The notes: a model not told the origin generated them from the letters alone. Positions 44,657 to 53,999 are shown, counted from the stretch's first letter. The stretch is DNA of 64,000 bases from SOIA01 sp964346585 (GCA_964346585.1 CAYFVQ010000069.1:1-64000), one strand, 5' to 3'. Numbers and translations: made by a program.

Positions 44657-44866
44657 AGGGGGAATGTCCCCTATTTCTTAATTTCAAACAAATATAACTC
44701 TGAGTTAGTGAATTGTCAAACATGGGGACGTTCCCCAAAAAAGCAAAAAAGGGGACAGGCCCCTTTTTTTGGAGAAGAGGGACAGTCCCTATCTCTCTCA
44801 ATAAAAGGACTGAAAGAGACAGTCCCTGAAAAAAGGGGCCTGTCCCCTTTTTTGGGGAACGTCCCC
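44657..44866. repeat. Palindromic repeat, family C (GGGACAGTCCC type), copy 2
   Basis: The outer palindromes GGGGACGTTCCCC (44724-44736) and GGGGAACGTCCCC (near 44854-44866) are the ends of a nested inverted repeat of about 60-base arms, filled with GGGACAGTCCC and GGGGCCTGTCCCC units. The block from about 44768 is closely similar to 6695-6783. A further small palindrome GGGGAATGTCCCC at 44659-44671 lies in the 5' leader of the XRE gene. The remaining bases to 45056 are A+T-rich, with a CGATAC/GTATCG hairpin (45027-45044) immediately before the ribosome binding site of the next gene. Confidence 0.75.
44691..44719 (-). promoter_or_regulatory. Sigma70 promoter of the XRE-ImmA gene with an embedded operator-like palindrome
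   Basis: On the minus strand: perfect -35 TTGACA at 44719-44714, 17-bp spacer, TATATT at 44696-44691. The spacer contains AACTC-A-GAGTT (44706-44696), a perfect 11-base palindrome, ideally placed for a repressor to block polymerase. The gene starts about 40 bases downstream, with GGAGA before its ATG. Confidence 0.7.
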
Positions 44867-45056
44867 TAAAAAATGCTTGTTAAAATCTCTGAAAAAATAT
44901 AAAAATTGAATGTCGTGTACCTCAAAGATTTCTTTTTAATTTTTTCCTTTTTAACGCTCAATCCCATAAGGAATAGTCCAGTGGAGCAGAAGTCTAAGTC
45001 TTCTCTCCTTTTATTCATATATTCCTCGATACTCACTCGTATCGAAAGGAGGACGT

Positions 45057-48000
45057 ATGAAAAAAATAATCTTAACATTTTTACTATGCATCGGATTGGT
45101 CACATCAGCCTTTGCGATCAATGATTCCCGGCTGCTTCGGTTTCCTGATGTCAACAAACATCTGATCGTTTTTGTCTACGCAGGAGATATATGGTCAGTT
45201 TCCTCGCTGGGCGGAGTCGCCCAAAAGCTCACTTCCCATGAAGGCCTGGAACTTTTCCCCAAGATATCGCCCGACGGACAATGGGTAGCTTTCTCGGCCG
45301 AATATTCAGGTTCCCGCCAGGTCTACATCATTCCCATTTATGGAGGTATTCCCACTCAGCTCACCTACTACAACGACGTGGGAATGATGCCACCCAGAGG
45401 AGGTTTCGATTATCAGGTTCTCGATTGGACTCCTGACAGCCAGAATATCCTGGTCAGGGCCAACAGAACTCCCTACGGGCAAAGACGTGGAAAATACTTT
45501 CTTGTCAGTATCAATGAAGGCCTGGAAACACCTCTTCAAATTCCTGAGGCGGGTGGAGGCACATTCTCTCCAGATGGAAAAAAAATCGTGTACACACCCA
45601 TCGCCAGAGAATTCAGAACATGGAAGCGGTACAAAGGGGGGATGGCCCAGGATATATGGATGTATGACCTTGAGAAAAACGAGTCCAAAAGACTGACTAC
45701 TTTTCCCGGAACCGACCAGCATCCCATCTGGTTCCAGAACAAGATCTACTTTGTCTCAGACAGGGATTTAACATTAAATGTATACTCTTATGACTTGACA
45801 ACAGAAGAGATCAAAAAGGTCACCACCCACACAGAGTATGATGTTCTCTGGCTGTCAGGGCAGGACGGCCTCTTGGTTTATGAGAACGGAGGATACATCT
45901 ACAGGCTTGATCTCAGCACCGAAGAAACCCAAAGAATCAGAGTCAACATCAATTATGACAGCCCGTATGTCATGCCGACCATCAAAAACGTGAAAGAAAA
46001 TATCGCAAGCATGGACATCTCTCCCACAGGAAAAAGGGCGGTCTTCGAGGCCAGAGGCGATATATACACCGTTCCTGCCGAGGAAGGAATCACCTACAAC
46101 CTGACAAACACGCAGGGAATCAGAGAGATGTATCCGGTGTGGTCGCCGGATGGCAGATACATCTCCCTCTATTCAGATGTGAGCGGTGAGTATGAAATTT
46201 ACTTGATCGATCGCAGCAACAAGGGTACAATCACCTCTCTCACAGAAAACAGCGAAGCATGGCGCTTCCCTCCTGTATGGTCTCCTGACAGCTCAAAGCT
46301 CCTTTTCGGGGACAGAGATCAAAACCTCCAGATTCTGGATATCAAGTCAAAGAAAACTACTACTGTCGATAAAGCCCGGCGATCGGACATTAGATATTAC
46401 GACTGGTCTCCAGATTCAAAATGGGTTGTTTATTCGAAACTCGGTGAGAATACACAGGACGCGGTCTGGGTGTACTCGCTTGAGCAGGGCAAATCCTTCC
46501 AGGTGACAGACGATGTCTACATCGACTTCTCCCCCATTTTTTCCACCTGTGGCCAATACCTCTTTTTCCTTTCAGATAGGGATTTCAACTTGAGTTTTTC
46601 AAGCTTTGAATTCGACTACATTTATCAGAATTCCACCAAAATCTATGCCATTGCTCTGACCAAAACGATTCCTCCCCTTTTCAAGGACAAAAATGATGTC
46701 GAAGAGGTCAAGAAATCGGACGCGAAGAAAGGATCGAAGGCTGCGCCAAAGACTAATGAAGAAAAAAAACTCGCAGTAAAGATTGATTTTGACCGTATAA
46801 ACAGAAGGATCGTGTCTTTTCCGCTCGAAGCGGGGAACTACTCGAACCTTGCCGCTGTGGAAGGCGGAATTCTCTATGTTAAAGATAATGAACTGCACAT
46901 GTATAACATCGAGGATAAAAAAGACACATCCATCCTCAAGGGAATAGCTAGCGGAACTCTATCGGCTGACGGGAAAAAAATCTTGTATCGGGCTCAACGG
47001 AAATTCGGCATCATCGACCTCAAACCCGACCAGAAAGTTGGAGCTGGAGAGCTGGATTTATCCGACTTAACAATGAAGATCGATCCTTTAAAAGAATGGA
47101 GGCAGATCTTTGAAGACGGTTGGAGAATCTACAGAGATTGGTTCTATGTCAAGAATCTGCATGGCGTGGACTGGAACAAAATGAAAGAAAAATATGGACA
47201 GCTTGTCCCCTATCTCAGTCATAGAGCTGATTTGGATTTTATTTTCGGCGAGCTGGTCGGAGAATTGAATACCGGCCACTGCTACATCAATTGGGGCGAT
47301 TTTCCAAGAGTCGAACGGATCGAAGGCGGGCTTTTGGGGGCTGAGCTGACAGCAGACGAAAAATCGAACAGGTACATCATCACAAAGATCTACAAAGGCG
47401 AAAACTGGAATGAAGAGACACGGTCTCCTCTTACCGAACAGGGAATCGATGTCCAAGAGGGCGATTATCTCATCAGCCTCAACGGCCATGATATAAAAAC
47501 AAGAGACAATCCTTACAGATATATGGAAAACACTGTCGGAAAAAAGATCCCCATCGTGGTGAGCAAAAAGCCCTCAAAGGTTGGGGGAAGAGAATACTGG
47601 ATCAAGCCGATCAAGAGTGAACTGAGACTTTTTTACCTGGATTGGGTGAATTCACGGAGAGAGATGGTGGATAGATTATCAGGGGGGAGGATCGGGTACA
47701 TCCATGTCCCCAACACTTCGTTTGAAGGCAACAGGGAATTGTTCAAGGGATTCTATGCCTTCAGGAAAAAAGAGGCCTTGATCATCGATGATCGATACAA
47801 CGGAGGCGGATTTATGCCGGATGTCATGACCGAGCTTTTGTCCAGAAAAATCCTGAGCTATTGGGGAAGAAGAGGAATACTGCCGGTTCAAATACCTGGC
47901 GCTGCCCATGAAGGGCCAAAAGTCATGCTCATCAACCATTATGCCGCTTCAGGCGGCGATATCTTCCCTTACTTTTTCAAGAAGAGAAAACTGGGGCTTC

Positions 48001-48326
48001 TGATCGGAACCCGAACTTGGGGAGGCGTCGTCGGCCTGTCCGGAAATCCGAGACTCGTCGACGGTGGCTATACGGCTGTTCCGACTATCGGATTGATGGA
48101 TACTGAGGGCAACTGGACAATAGAGGGCATCGGCGTTGCGCCGGATATCGAAGTCATCGACAGGCCCGAGCTTGTGTCCCAAGGGAAAGACCCGAGTCTG
48201 GAAAAGGCTGTGGAAGTGCTTCTTGAAGAACTGAAAAAGAATCCTCCTAAGAAAGTCAAAAAGCCCGAAGACCCGGATCGTTCGAAATGGATCAAGAACA
48301 AGACAGATGAATCAACTGATGGATGA
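45057..48326 (+). CDS. Tricorn protease-like S41 peptidase, first copy
   Basis: Exported protein of 1089 residues (signal KKIILTFLLCIGLVTSAFA) with the tricorn layout: beta-propeller repeats of the TolB/WD40-like kind (FSPDGK, WSPDGRY, WSPDSKW) over about 30-560, a charged linker, then C1, PDZ (about 760-850) and a tail-specific-protease domain. Thermoplasma tricorn uses Ser745/His746 and nucleophile Ser965. Here the corresponding stretches are NTGHCYIN (Gly740, His741) and AASGGD with Ser965. The His and nucleophile are thus kept and the neighbouring Ser is Gly. Degrades oligopeptides, probably in the periplasm. AAAGGAGG precedes the ATG, with a hairpin directly before it. Confidence 0.92.
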   Translation: MKKIILTFLLCIGLVTSAFAINDSRLLRFPDVNKHLIVFVYAGDIWSVSSLGGVAQKLTSHEGLELFPKISPDGQWVAFSAEYSGSRQVYIIPIYGGIPTQLTYYNDVGMMPPRGGFDYQVLDWTPDSQNILVRANRTPYGQRRGKYFLVSINEGLETPLQIPEAGGGTFSPDGKKIVYTPIAREFRTWKRYKGGMAQDIWMYDLEKNESKRLTTFPGTDQHPIWFQNKIYFVSDRDLTLNVYSYDLTTEEIKKVTTHTEYDVLWLSGQDGLLVYENGGYIYRLDLSTEETQRIRVNINYDSPYVMPTIKNVKENIASMDISPTGKRAVFEARGDIYTVPAEEGITYNLTNTQGIREMYPVWSPDGRYISLYSDVSGEYEIYLIDRSNKGTITSLTENSEAWRFPPVWSPDSSKLLFGDRDQNLQILDIKSKKTTTVDKARRSDIRYYDWSPDSKWVVYSKLGENTQDAVWVYSLEQGKSFQVTDDVYIDFSPIFSTCGQYLFFLSDRDFNLSFSSFEFDYIYQNSTKIYAIALTKTIPPLFKDKNDVEEVKKSDAKKGSKAAPKTNEEKKLAVKIDFDRINRRIVSFPLEAGNYSNLAAVEGGILYVKDNELHMYNIEDKKDTSILKGIASGTLSADGKKILYRAQRKFGIIDLKPDQKVGAGELDLSDLTMKIDPLKEWRQIFEDGWRIYRDWFYVKNLHGVDWNKMKEKYGQLVPYLSHRADLDFIFGELVGELNTGHCYINWGDFPRVERIEGGLLGAELTADEKSNRYIITKIYKGENWNEETRSPLTEQGIDVQEGDYLISLNGHDIKTRDNPYRYMENTVGKKIPIVVSKKPSKVGGREYWIKPIKSELRLFYLDWVNSRREMVDRLSGGRIGYIHVPNTSFEGNRELFKGFYAFRKKEALIIDDRYNGGGFMPDVMTELLSRKILSYWGRRGILPVQIPGAAHEGPKVMLINHYAASGGDIFPYFFKKRKLGLLIGTRTWGGVVGLSGNPRLVDGGYTAVPTIGLMDTEGNWTIEGIGVAPDIEVIDRPELVSQGKDPSLEKAVEVLLEELKKNPPKKVKKPEDPDRSKWIKNKTDESTDG

Positions 48327-48395
48327 ATATCACTTCATATTGTTCGGTGGATTTTGATAGTTTTCTTCCATTTAGTGTTGGTAAATGATTAGAAA

Positions 48396-48638
48396 GTATT
48401 CAGGGATGTCCTTGCTCCAGTCAGATTTTTCACGCCATTCCCTCATCAACCTTCTCGGCCCTGCGGAACTCCGCGTGTCTATCAAATCTCACGCCTGGAT
48501 ATTCCCCAGTCTTACCAAGCACCGTCCGATGTATACTATCGTGCTCACACAGTCCTCGGGCCCTACTCCGTCGGGTTCCCTCGAAGTCAACTCGGTAAGG
48601 CTAAATCTTCCGATGTCGCTTCATCCATCCCTGAATAC
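48396..48638. other. Short non-coding element related to the one at 35122-35607
   Basis: 243 bases bounded by a perfect 13-base inverted repeat, GTATTCAGGGATG at 48396-48408 and its complement at 48626-48638. Just inside, CAGATTTTTCACGCC followed by ATTCCCTCATC (48422-48446) and TAAGGCTAAATCTTC near 48597 match the two subterminal blocks of the larger element (there in opposite orientation). The outermost tips of the two elements differ. The rest of the 539-base gap (48327-48865) is A+T-rich and I see nothing further in it. Confidence 0.55.
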
Positions 48639-48865
48639 TCTTCAAAGTTATCTAATTTGCGTATCACCCACACAAAATGGAAGAAAATCATTTAGATTGA
48701 GGGAGTACGATTTAGAGAAAAAAAGAAACAACAATCTCAGAGAATTTTAATTTTGTTTATAAGGATTCTAACAGATTTTTAAAATCCAAAGACTCCTTTT
48801 TTTCAGTCTTCCTCGTTCTTTTGCTTCAAATGAACTCAAGTTTCCTTGAGCAAAATTCTCTATCT

Positions 48866-49816
48866 TTACCAGTAAAATATCCAGCGGGACCATAGTTGAA
48901 TCTTGATTTTTGTAATCGTGGCTTCGATCTCGAATATATAATCACCCTCAATAAGTTGGATAGCCTCATTCATGAAATAAACAACAAGCTCAAAGAGTTC
49001 TTCATCAGATATTGGAAGAGGTATATTTTGGGATGCTAGATAAGCTCTGCCCAGTTCCGCCATCTGCTGTGAAAGAGACAAAACAATATCTTCCTCATCC
49101 TGAGGAAGGAATGCGGCTCCGTAGAGAATCATCGTTTTTCTGAATTCTTTCTCCGCATTTACGACGAGATCTCTGTAGAATTCTCCTACAGCTCTGACTA
49201 AAAGATTGGGACACGCGGGGCTGCGAAAAAGTGAAGATGTGATAACCTTCTGTCCTAAGCTTGCATCATACCTTCTGATAACAATGTCTCCAGCTCCCTC
49301 GACAAGGTTATGGGTAAGTTCCATAGCTATCTCTGGGGGAATAGTTATTCCTATCGAATCCAGATAGTCTACAAGCTCTCCATTGAGGAATTCTGCTCTT
49401 GTGATGATGTATCCTTCGCCCGGATTCAGACAGGCGCTTCCATGTGCCGTGAAATCCGCTGCCCACACATCATTATGAGCGATAAAGCCATACGCAAGAG
49501 CCTTCTGATACCCCCACCATCTTGCCGAATACCAGACATCCATGAATGATTCCACCGCAGGATTCCCATTCGCTGCAGGAATGCCGTGAGTATAGCCACG
49601 CAGATAGTTATCGACGTAGGGATCCAACCCGAACACATAATTAAACAGATCAGGAACCATCGCTCCGTATATCTCATTGATGTTCTTCAGTCCCCATTTT
49701 TTCCCGATATGATCAGCAATGTAGGCGTGAGTGAGTGAACCCCAGGGATAGGCTTGAGAAGAAAAAAGAACGAGAGCGAGGAAGATCAAGCCAATTGAAA
49801 CAAAAAATCTTTTCAT
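48866..49816 (-). CDS. Exported zinc-dependent phospholipase C family protein
   Basis: 316 residues with a Sec signal (FFVSIGLIFLALVLFSSQAYP). The mature part opens WGSLTHAYIAD; in zinc-dependent phospholipase C the N-terminal Trp and following His are zinc ligands. AMVPDLFNY, GFIAHNDVWAADFTAHG and MELTHNLVEGAGD give further His/Asp ligands in the expected order. Probably a periplasmic or secreted phospholipase-like hydrolase. AGGAGGG precedes the ATG, and a tiny open frame with its own strong ribosome binding site lies just upstream. Confidence 0.75.
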   Translation of the reverse strand: MKRFFVSIGLIFLALVLFSSQAYPWGSLTHAYIADHIGKKWGLKNINEIYGAMVPDLFNYVFGLDPYVDNYLRGYTHGIPAANGNPAVESFMDVWYSARWWGYQKALAYGFIAHNDVWAADFTAHGSACLNPGEGYIITRAEFLNGELVDYLDSIGITIPPEIAMELTHNLVEGAGDIVIRRYDASLGQKVITSSLFRSPACPNLLVRAVGEFYRDLVVNAEKEFRKTMILYGAAFLPQDEEDIVLSLSQQMAELGRAYLASQNIPLPISDEELFELVVYFMNEAIQLIEGDYIFEIEATITKIKIQLWSRWIFYW

Positions 49817-49830
49817 GATTTCCCTCCTGT

Positions 49831-49878
49831 TTATGTCTCACAAAAAATTTTTTCTAAATAATCGATTTCTTTATTCAT
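49831..49878 (-). other. Possible 15-codon leader frame upstream of the phospholipase gene
   Basis: An AAGGAGGTG block, a perfect match to the anti-Shine-Dalgarno sequence, is followed after two bases by ATG and a frame of 15 residues (MNKEIDYLEKIFCET) ending 14 bases before the phospholipase start. The spacing is short for efficient initiation, so it may be a weak leader peptide or a ribosome standby site. The rest of the 349-base gap (49817-50165) shows nothing recognisable. Confidence 0.25.
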
Positions 49879-50165
49879 CACCTCCTTTTTCTTTCTGAAT
49901 CCTGTATCAATCTCACCTGATCTCTGAATGGCTCTCAAAGCAATCGAGACCAGGAAAACTCATTCTTCAACTGTGTGAGGGCCTAATTCCTAGGATATTT
50001 CATAGAAAGACGGATTGCCTTTTTGCGTGAATCCAAAACTTGGTCTTTCTGATTTCTCCTTGAGTGCTCAATGCTCTGCGATATATACCAAAGGAAAAAT
50101 TGGATGTCAAGGAGCGCAAAAGGACTTTGGAGGATAATGGCGACTAATTCCGTTGTCAGCCTGGA

Positions 50166-51158
50166 TTAGACGTCTACATCAAGGCCGAGTCCCAACTCTT
50201 CCGCACGCTTCAGAACGAGCTCAGCCACGGCAACGTCCTGGACTGCCAGTCCCACCGACTTGAAGAATGTTGTCTCTTCCTCAGATTCACGGCCCGGAAT
50301 TTTACCTGAAGCGACCTCTCCGATTTCTCCATGAATATTCTTATTGGAAATGAGCCCTCCGTCTATGGAAATGATCAAATCTCCGGCCTCTGCAAGGCTG
50401 GCTTCCCTTGAATCCACAACCACTTTGGACCGGACAACGGTTCGCGCAGGAATTTCTTGCATTTCAGGCGTATAAGAGCCGACTCCGTTGATATGCACAC
50501 CCAGCTTCAGGTGGCCGTCGGCAAACACAGGCCGGAAGGAAGTAGTCGCTGTACAGACCACATCTGCCTCTCGTAGTGCCTGCTTGGAGGTTTGCGCCAC
50601 ACGAATATCATCAGGAATCGGGCGGCCGCGGGATTTCATCTCCTTTGCATACGTCCGCGCAATCCTTGGCCTCACATCATACACCCAGGCTTTCTCGATA
50701 TCTCTGACCGTACAGACCGCTTCGAGTTGAGTTCGGGCTTGAGTCCCTGCTCCAAAAATAGCCGCCACTCGAGAATCTTTCCTGGCCAGGAGGTCAGTCG
50801 CTAATCCTGAAGCCGCTCCCGTGCGCAGAGCAGTCAGATAAGTGCCATCCATAGCGGCCTGAGGCTGGCCGGTCTTGGCATCGACCAAGATCACTAAGGC
50901 ATGGATCGTTGGCAGGCCTCTTCTCCGATTATTCGGAAAGACCGAGACGATCTTGGCTCCCATGGTATCGCTTTTCACTAAATAAGCAGGCATAAAAAGT
51001 GTCGTCGCGCTTCGCTTTTTCACAGGAACTTGAATCCTCAGCGGAACCTCTGCCTCCCCAGAAGAGAGCTGGATAAATGCCTTTTTGACCGCATCGATGG
51101 CATCAGCCGTTGTCACAGCCTGGGCCACATCACTTCGAGAAAGTATTTTGATTTTCAT
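50166..51158 (-). CDS. Ornithine cyclodeaminase / mu-crystallin family protein
   Basis: 330-residue NAD(P)-dependent family with members acting as ornithine cyclodeaminase, alanine dehydrogenase or cyclic-imine (ketimine) reductase. Conserved features are PLRIQVPV, the Lys in AKIVSVFPNN, DGTYLTALRTGAASGLA and the Rossmann loop IFGAGTQARTQ. It follows the FAD-dependent amino-acid oxidase gene by four bases; since that enzyme class makes imines, a reductase of the imine product is a plausible role. Exact reaction unknown. Confidence 0.88.
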   Translation of the reverse strand: MKIKILSRSDVAQAVTTADAIDAVKKAFIQLSSGEAEVPLRIQVPVKKRSATTLFMPAYLVKSDTMGAKIVSVFPNNRRRGLPTIHALVILVDAKTGQPQAAMDGTYLTALRTGAASGLATDLLARKDSRVAAIFGAGTQARTQLEAVCTVRDIEKAWVYDVRPRIARTYAKEMKSRGRPIPDDIRVAQTSKQALREADVVCTATTSFRPVFADGHLKLGVHINGVGSYTPEMQEIPARTVVRSKVVVDSREASLAEAGDLIISIDGGLISNKNIHGEIGEVASGKIPGRESEEETTFFKSVGLAVQDVAVAELVLKRAEELGLGLDVDV

Positions 51159-51162
51159 GGCT

Positions 51163-52317
51163 TCACACGACTCTCCCTTCCCCTTCCTTTTTTATACCAT
51201 CAAATCGGTCATAAGCAAAGGGTCTTAGATCAAAGCTTGAGCGACCGCTCAGGATGAGTTCACTCATGATTAATCCGACAGCTGGGGCGTGCTGGAAACC
51301 GTGACCCGAAAAGCCGATAGCACAGAAGAAGCCCTCAACGCCTGGAGCGGCTCCGATTATCGGATTATAATCCGGAGTCATCGTGTAGAGCCCTCCCCAT
51401 CCACGAATGATCTCCGCCTTCTCCAGGATCGCCGCCCGATGAATGGCTGCCTCGCTCACCTTCTCCATGAAATCCCGGTCCACATGTGTGTTGAAACTGG
51501 ATGGCTCTTCCGGGTCGCTCATTCCCATGATAATATTCGGCTCCTCTCCTCGAAAATAAAAAGTCGGATCCTGGTCGATGACCATCGGAACGGGCTTGGG
51601 GATTGCAGCAAAAGGGCTTGTCGCGAACACCTGGCGGCGAAAAGGTTTTACAGGCAGAGTCACCCCGGCCATACGGGCAATCTTTCCAGCCCAGGGTCCA
51701 GCCACATTGACCACTACGGGTGCTGTAATCGGACCTCTGGTCGTCTCAACACCCTCCACTCTTCCCTTTTTGATTTTAATCCCAATCACCTCTGTCTTTT
51801 CTTCGACACAGACTCCGAGTTTTCTGGCTTGATCCGCAAAACCCATGGCCACAAGATAGGGGTCAGCATAGCCGTCTTCTGGGCCAAACGTTCCTCCTTC
51901 TAAATCATCGACACGCAAATAAGGCCAACGGTGTTTGATCTCATCGGGAGTGAGAACTTCTACAGGAACATTCATCTGGCGCTGTGTTTCAACGCTGGAT
52001 AAAAAATCACTCCAGGTTTTCTCTTTTTGAGCCAGAAACAAATAGCCTGCCTTGCGGAAGTATATATCCACACCAAACTCTTCCTTGAAGTTTTCAAACA
52101 CGCGTACAGAATTCTGTGAGAGTCGAATATTCGCTGGATGGGAGAACTGCTGCCGAATGCCCCCGACACTCAAACCGGTCGTGGCCTGAGCAAGAAGATC
52201 TCTTTCCAGAAGGATAACATCTGAAGCCCCGCGCTTGGCCAGATAATAAGCCGTACTCGTTCCCATTATGCCGCCACCCACGATGACGACTTCAGAAGAA
52301 TTCCTTAGTTTCCCCAT
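51163..52317 (-). CDS. FAD-dependent amino-acid oxidase/dehydrogenase (DAO family)
   Basis: 384 residues of the DadA/glycine oxidase/sarcosine oxidase-beta group. FAD site VVIVGGGIMGTSTAYYLAKRG with GGGIMG at 14-19; LLERD binds the ribose; a second FAD block RGWGGLYTMTPDYNPIIG and GFFCAIGFSGHGFQHAPAVG lie near the C-terminus. Closest in style to sarcosine oxidase beta or L-proline/D-amino-acid dehydrogenase. First gene of a two-gene operon with the ornithine-cyclodeaminase-family gene. Confidence 0.88.
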   Translation of the reverse strand: MGKLRNSSEVVIVGGGIMGTSTAYYLAKRGASDVILLERDLLAQATTGLSVGGIRQQFSHPANIRLSQNSVRVFENFKEEFGVDIYFRKAGYLFLAQKEKTWSDFLSSVETQRQMNVPVEVLTPDEIKHRWPYLRVDDLEGGTFGPEDGYADPYLVAMGFADQARKLGVCVEEKTEVIGIKIKKGRVEGVETTRGPITAPVVVNVAGPWAGKIARMAGVTLPVKPFRRQVFATSPFAAIPKPVPMVIDQDPTFYFRGEEPNIIMGMSDPEEPSSFNTHVDRDFMEKVSEAAIHRAAILEKAEIIRGWGGLYTMTPDYNPIIGAAPGVEGFFCAIGFSGHGFQHAPAVGLIMSELILSGRSSFDLRPFAYDRFDGIKKEGEGRVV

Positions 52318-52434
52318 CTCATTACCTGTTTCTTAATGAATCTGTGTGGCTCGTTGTCCAGGATACCATTAACGGCCAAGTTGAAAAAAGAAAGATCAAT
52401 TAAACCTTTAATAACTAACCTTACTCTTTTTCAG

Positions 52435-52797
52435 TTATTCCGGCTTTTTTTGCCCCCAGAGAGTGGAAATAATGAGTGCGACTCCGATGCCAATGATGAT
52501 GAACGGCCACCAGTTCGTCACACCCAATATGAAAGAGCCTCCGATAAGCATAAGAACGATTCCGGCGATCAGCCTTCCTGTGAGGTGTTGGCGAAAAGAA
52601 GGGCTCGAGCTTCTGATGATAGCTTCAAGGATGAAGATGACTCCCAACCCACATAAGAAATAGGCCCACCAAATCCCCCAGGAAATGACATCCATGGTTG
52701 CCAGGAGGAAAAGAACACCTAACAGAATGAGTATCAATCCGCCAATCACTCTGGACCAAGGATCCTGAATCTTCATTTCTTCCTTATTTTCAGTCAT
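52435..52797 (-). CDS. Small membrane protein, LiaI/LiaF-type transmembrane domain (DUF5668-like)
   Basis: 120 residues with four short hydrophobic spans. The pattern GGLILILLGVLFLLATMD... followed by WWPFIIIGIGVALI, with WW-P turns, is that of the LiaI-LiaF-like transmembrane region (DUF5668). No envelope-stress regulator gene is adjacent. AAAGGAGG stands six bases before the ATG. Confidence 0.75.
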   Translation of the reverse strand: MTENKEEMKIQDPWSRVIGGLILILLGVLFLLATMDVISWGIWWAYFLCGLGVIFILEAIIRSSSPSFRQHLTGRLIAGIVLMLIGGSFILGVTNWWPFIIIGIGVALIISTLWGQKKPE

Positions 52798-52979
52798 TTA
52801 TCGCCTCCTTTTTAAATATTTCACACCAGCATCTCTTTAAAGATTAATCATGAGTGGTTTGTCGTGCTACTCGAGATTCTCAGCCTTTAGCATATATCAC
52901 TGGTTAAACTCGTTGTCAATCAAAGCGAATTGACTTCACCCTTTCTCTGAGATATAAGACACTCAAAGAGGAGTTGAAA

Positions 52980-53990
52980 ATGCAAAAAGGAAAAAAATTC
53001 ACACTGGCCAAGAGCAGTGTGTCATTTTTCTGTTTTCTCTTATTTTTTGTTCTGATGATCACACAATGCTCTCTAGAAAAGAAACAAGCTGCTGAAGAAA
53101 AAAGATCGGAGCTCATTCAGCCTGCAAAATGGTGGGAAATACTTCCTCGTCCTGTGTACTCCACTCTGGATAAAGTGGAGACCAGCCAGAAATGGTTCGA
53201 GGTCTATAAACTCACTCCCGATACTTTCGCCATCTATGAACCTTATCAGTTTGAGGAGGCCATCTCTTATCTTGCTGTCGGAAAAAAAAGAGCGATTGTG
53301 ATCGACACGGGAACAGGTATCGGAGACCTCAGACAGGTTGTCAACGAGCTGACCGAACTTCCAGTATCCGTCGTGAACACCCATACTCATTGGGACCACA
53401 TCGGAAGCAATTTCCAGTTTGAGGAAACCGCTTGCTTCAACGATGAAGATTGTATCCGGAAGCTGCATGAGGGAGCGAATAATGCGCGGCTCCTGCCGAG
53501 CGTCACAGGAGATTCAATCTGGAAGCCGCTGCCTGAAGGATTTGATGCATCCACATGGAAAATCCCTCCGGTCGAGCCCTCATCTCTTCTTGAAGACGGT
53601 GATCAGGTCGACCTTGAAGAGAGGACCCTGGAAGTCATCTATACGCCCGGCCACTCACCGGGTTCAATCTGTCTTCTCGACAAAAAAAACCGGATACTTT
53701 TTACAGGTGATACTTTCTTTCCTGGACCTTTATACGCTTATCCTGAAGATGTTAATCTCGACGACTATATGGCCTCTCTTCGTAAATTGAAAGACCGGAT
53801 GGATGAGTATGACTATCTCTGTTCCGGACACAATGACCCCTGGGTCAAGAGTGAGGTCATCGCCCGTGTGGTGAAAGCTTTTGAAGAAATATTGGAGGGA
53901 AAAGGAGAGTATAAAGAGGATGAGGGAATCCGTCGTTATTTCTTTGATGGATTTGATATCCTGATCCGCACAGACATGATAAAAAATTGA
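52980..53990 (+). CDS. MBL-fold metallohydrolase lipoprotein
   Basis: 336-residue metallo-beta-lactamase fold hydrolase with a lipoprotein signal; the lipobox MITQC puts the modified Cys at residue 30. Zinc motif HTHWDH at 135-140 (His135, His137, Asp139, His140), then TPGHSPGS, FTGDTFF and CSGHNDPW supply the remaining ligands. Dinuclear hydrolase of unknown substrate, probably periplasmic. The ATG at 52980 has AGGAG at six bases; the in-frame TTG two codons earlier is too close to it. Confidence 0.88.
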   Translation: MQKGKKFTLAKSSVSFFCFLLFFVLMITQCSLEKKQAAEEKRSELIQPAKWWEILPRPVYSTLDKVETSQKWFEVYKLTPDTFAIYEPYQFEEAISYLAVGKKRAIVIDTGTGIGDLRQVVNELTELPVSVVNTHTHWDHIGSNFQFEETACFNDEDCIRKLHEGANNARLLPSVTGDSIWKPLPEGFDASTWKIPPVEPSSLLEDGDQVDLEERTLEVIYTPGHSPGSICLLDKKNRILFTGDTFFPGPLYAYPEDVNLDDYMASLRKLKDRMDEYDYLCSGHNDPWVKSEVIARVVKAFEEILEGKGEYKEDEGIRRYFFDGFDILIRTDMIKN

Positions 53991-53999
53991 CGATTTACA

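Noticed and set aside
48385..48750. 121-codon plus-strand frame after the first tricorn gene
   Set aside because: It spans the short repeat element and its flank, has no ribosome binding site and no family resemblance.
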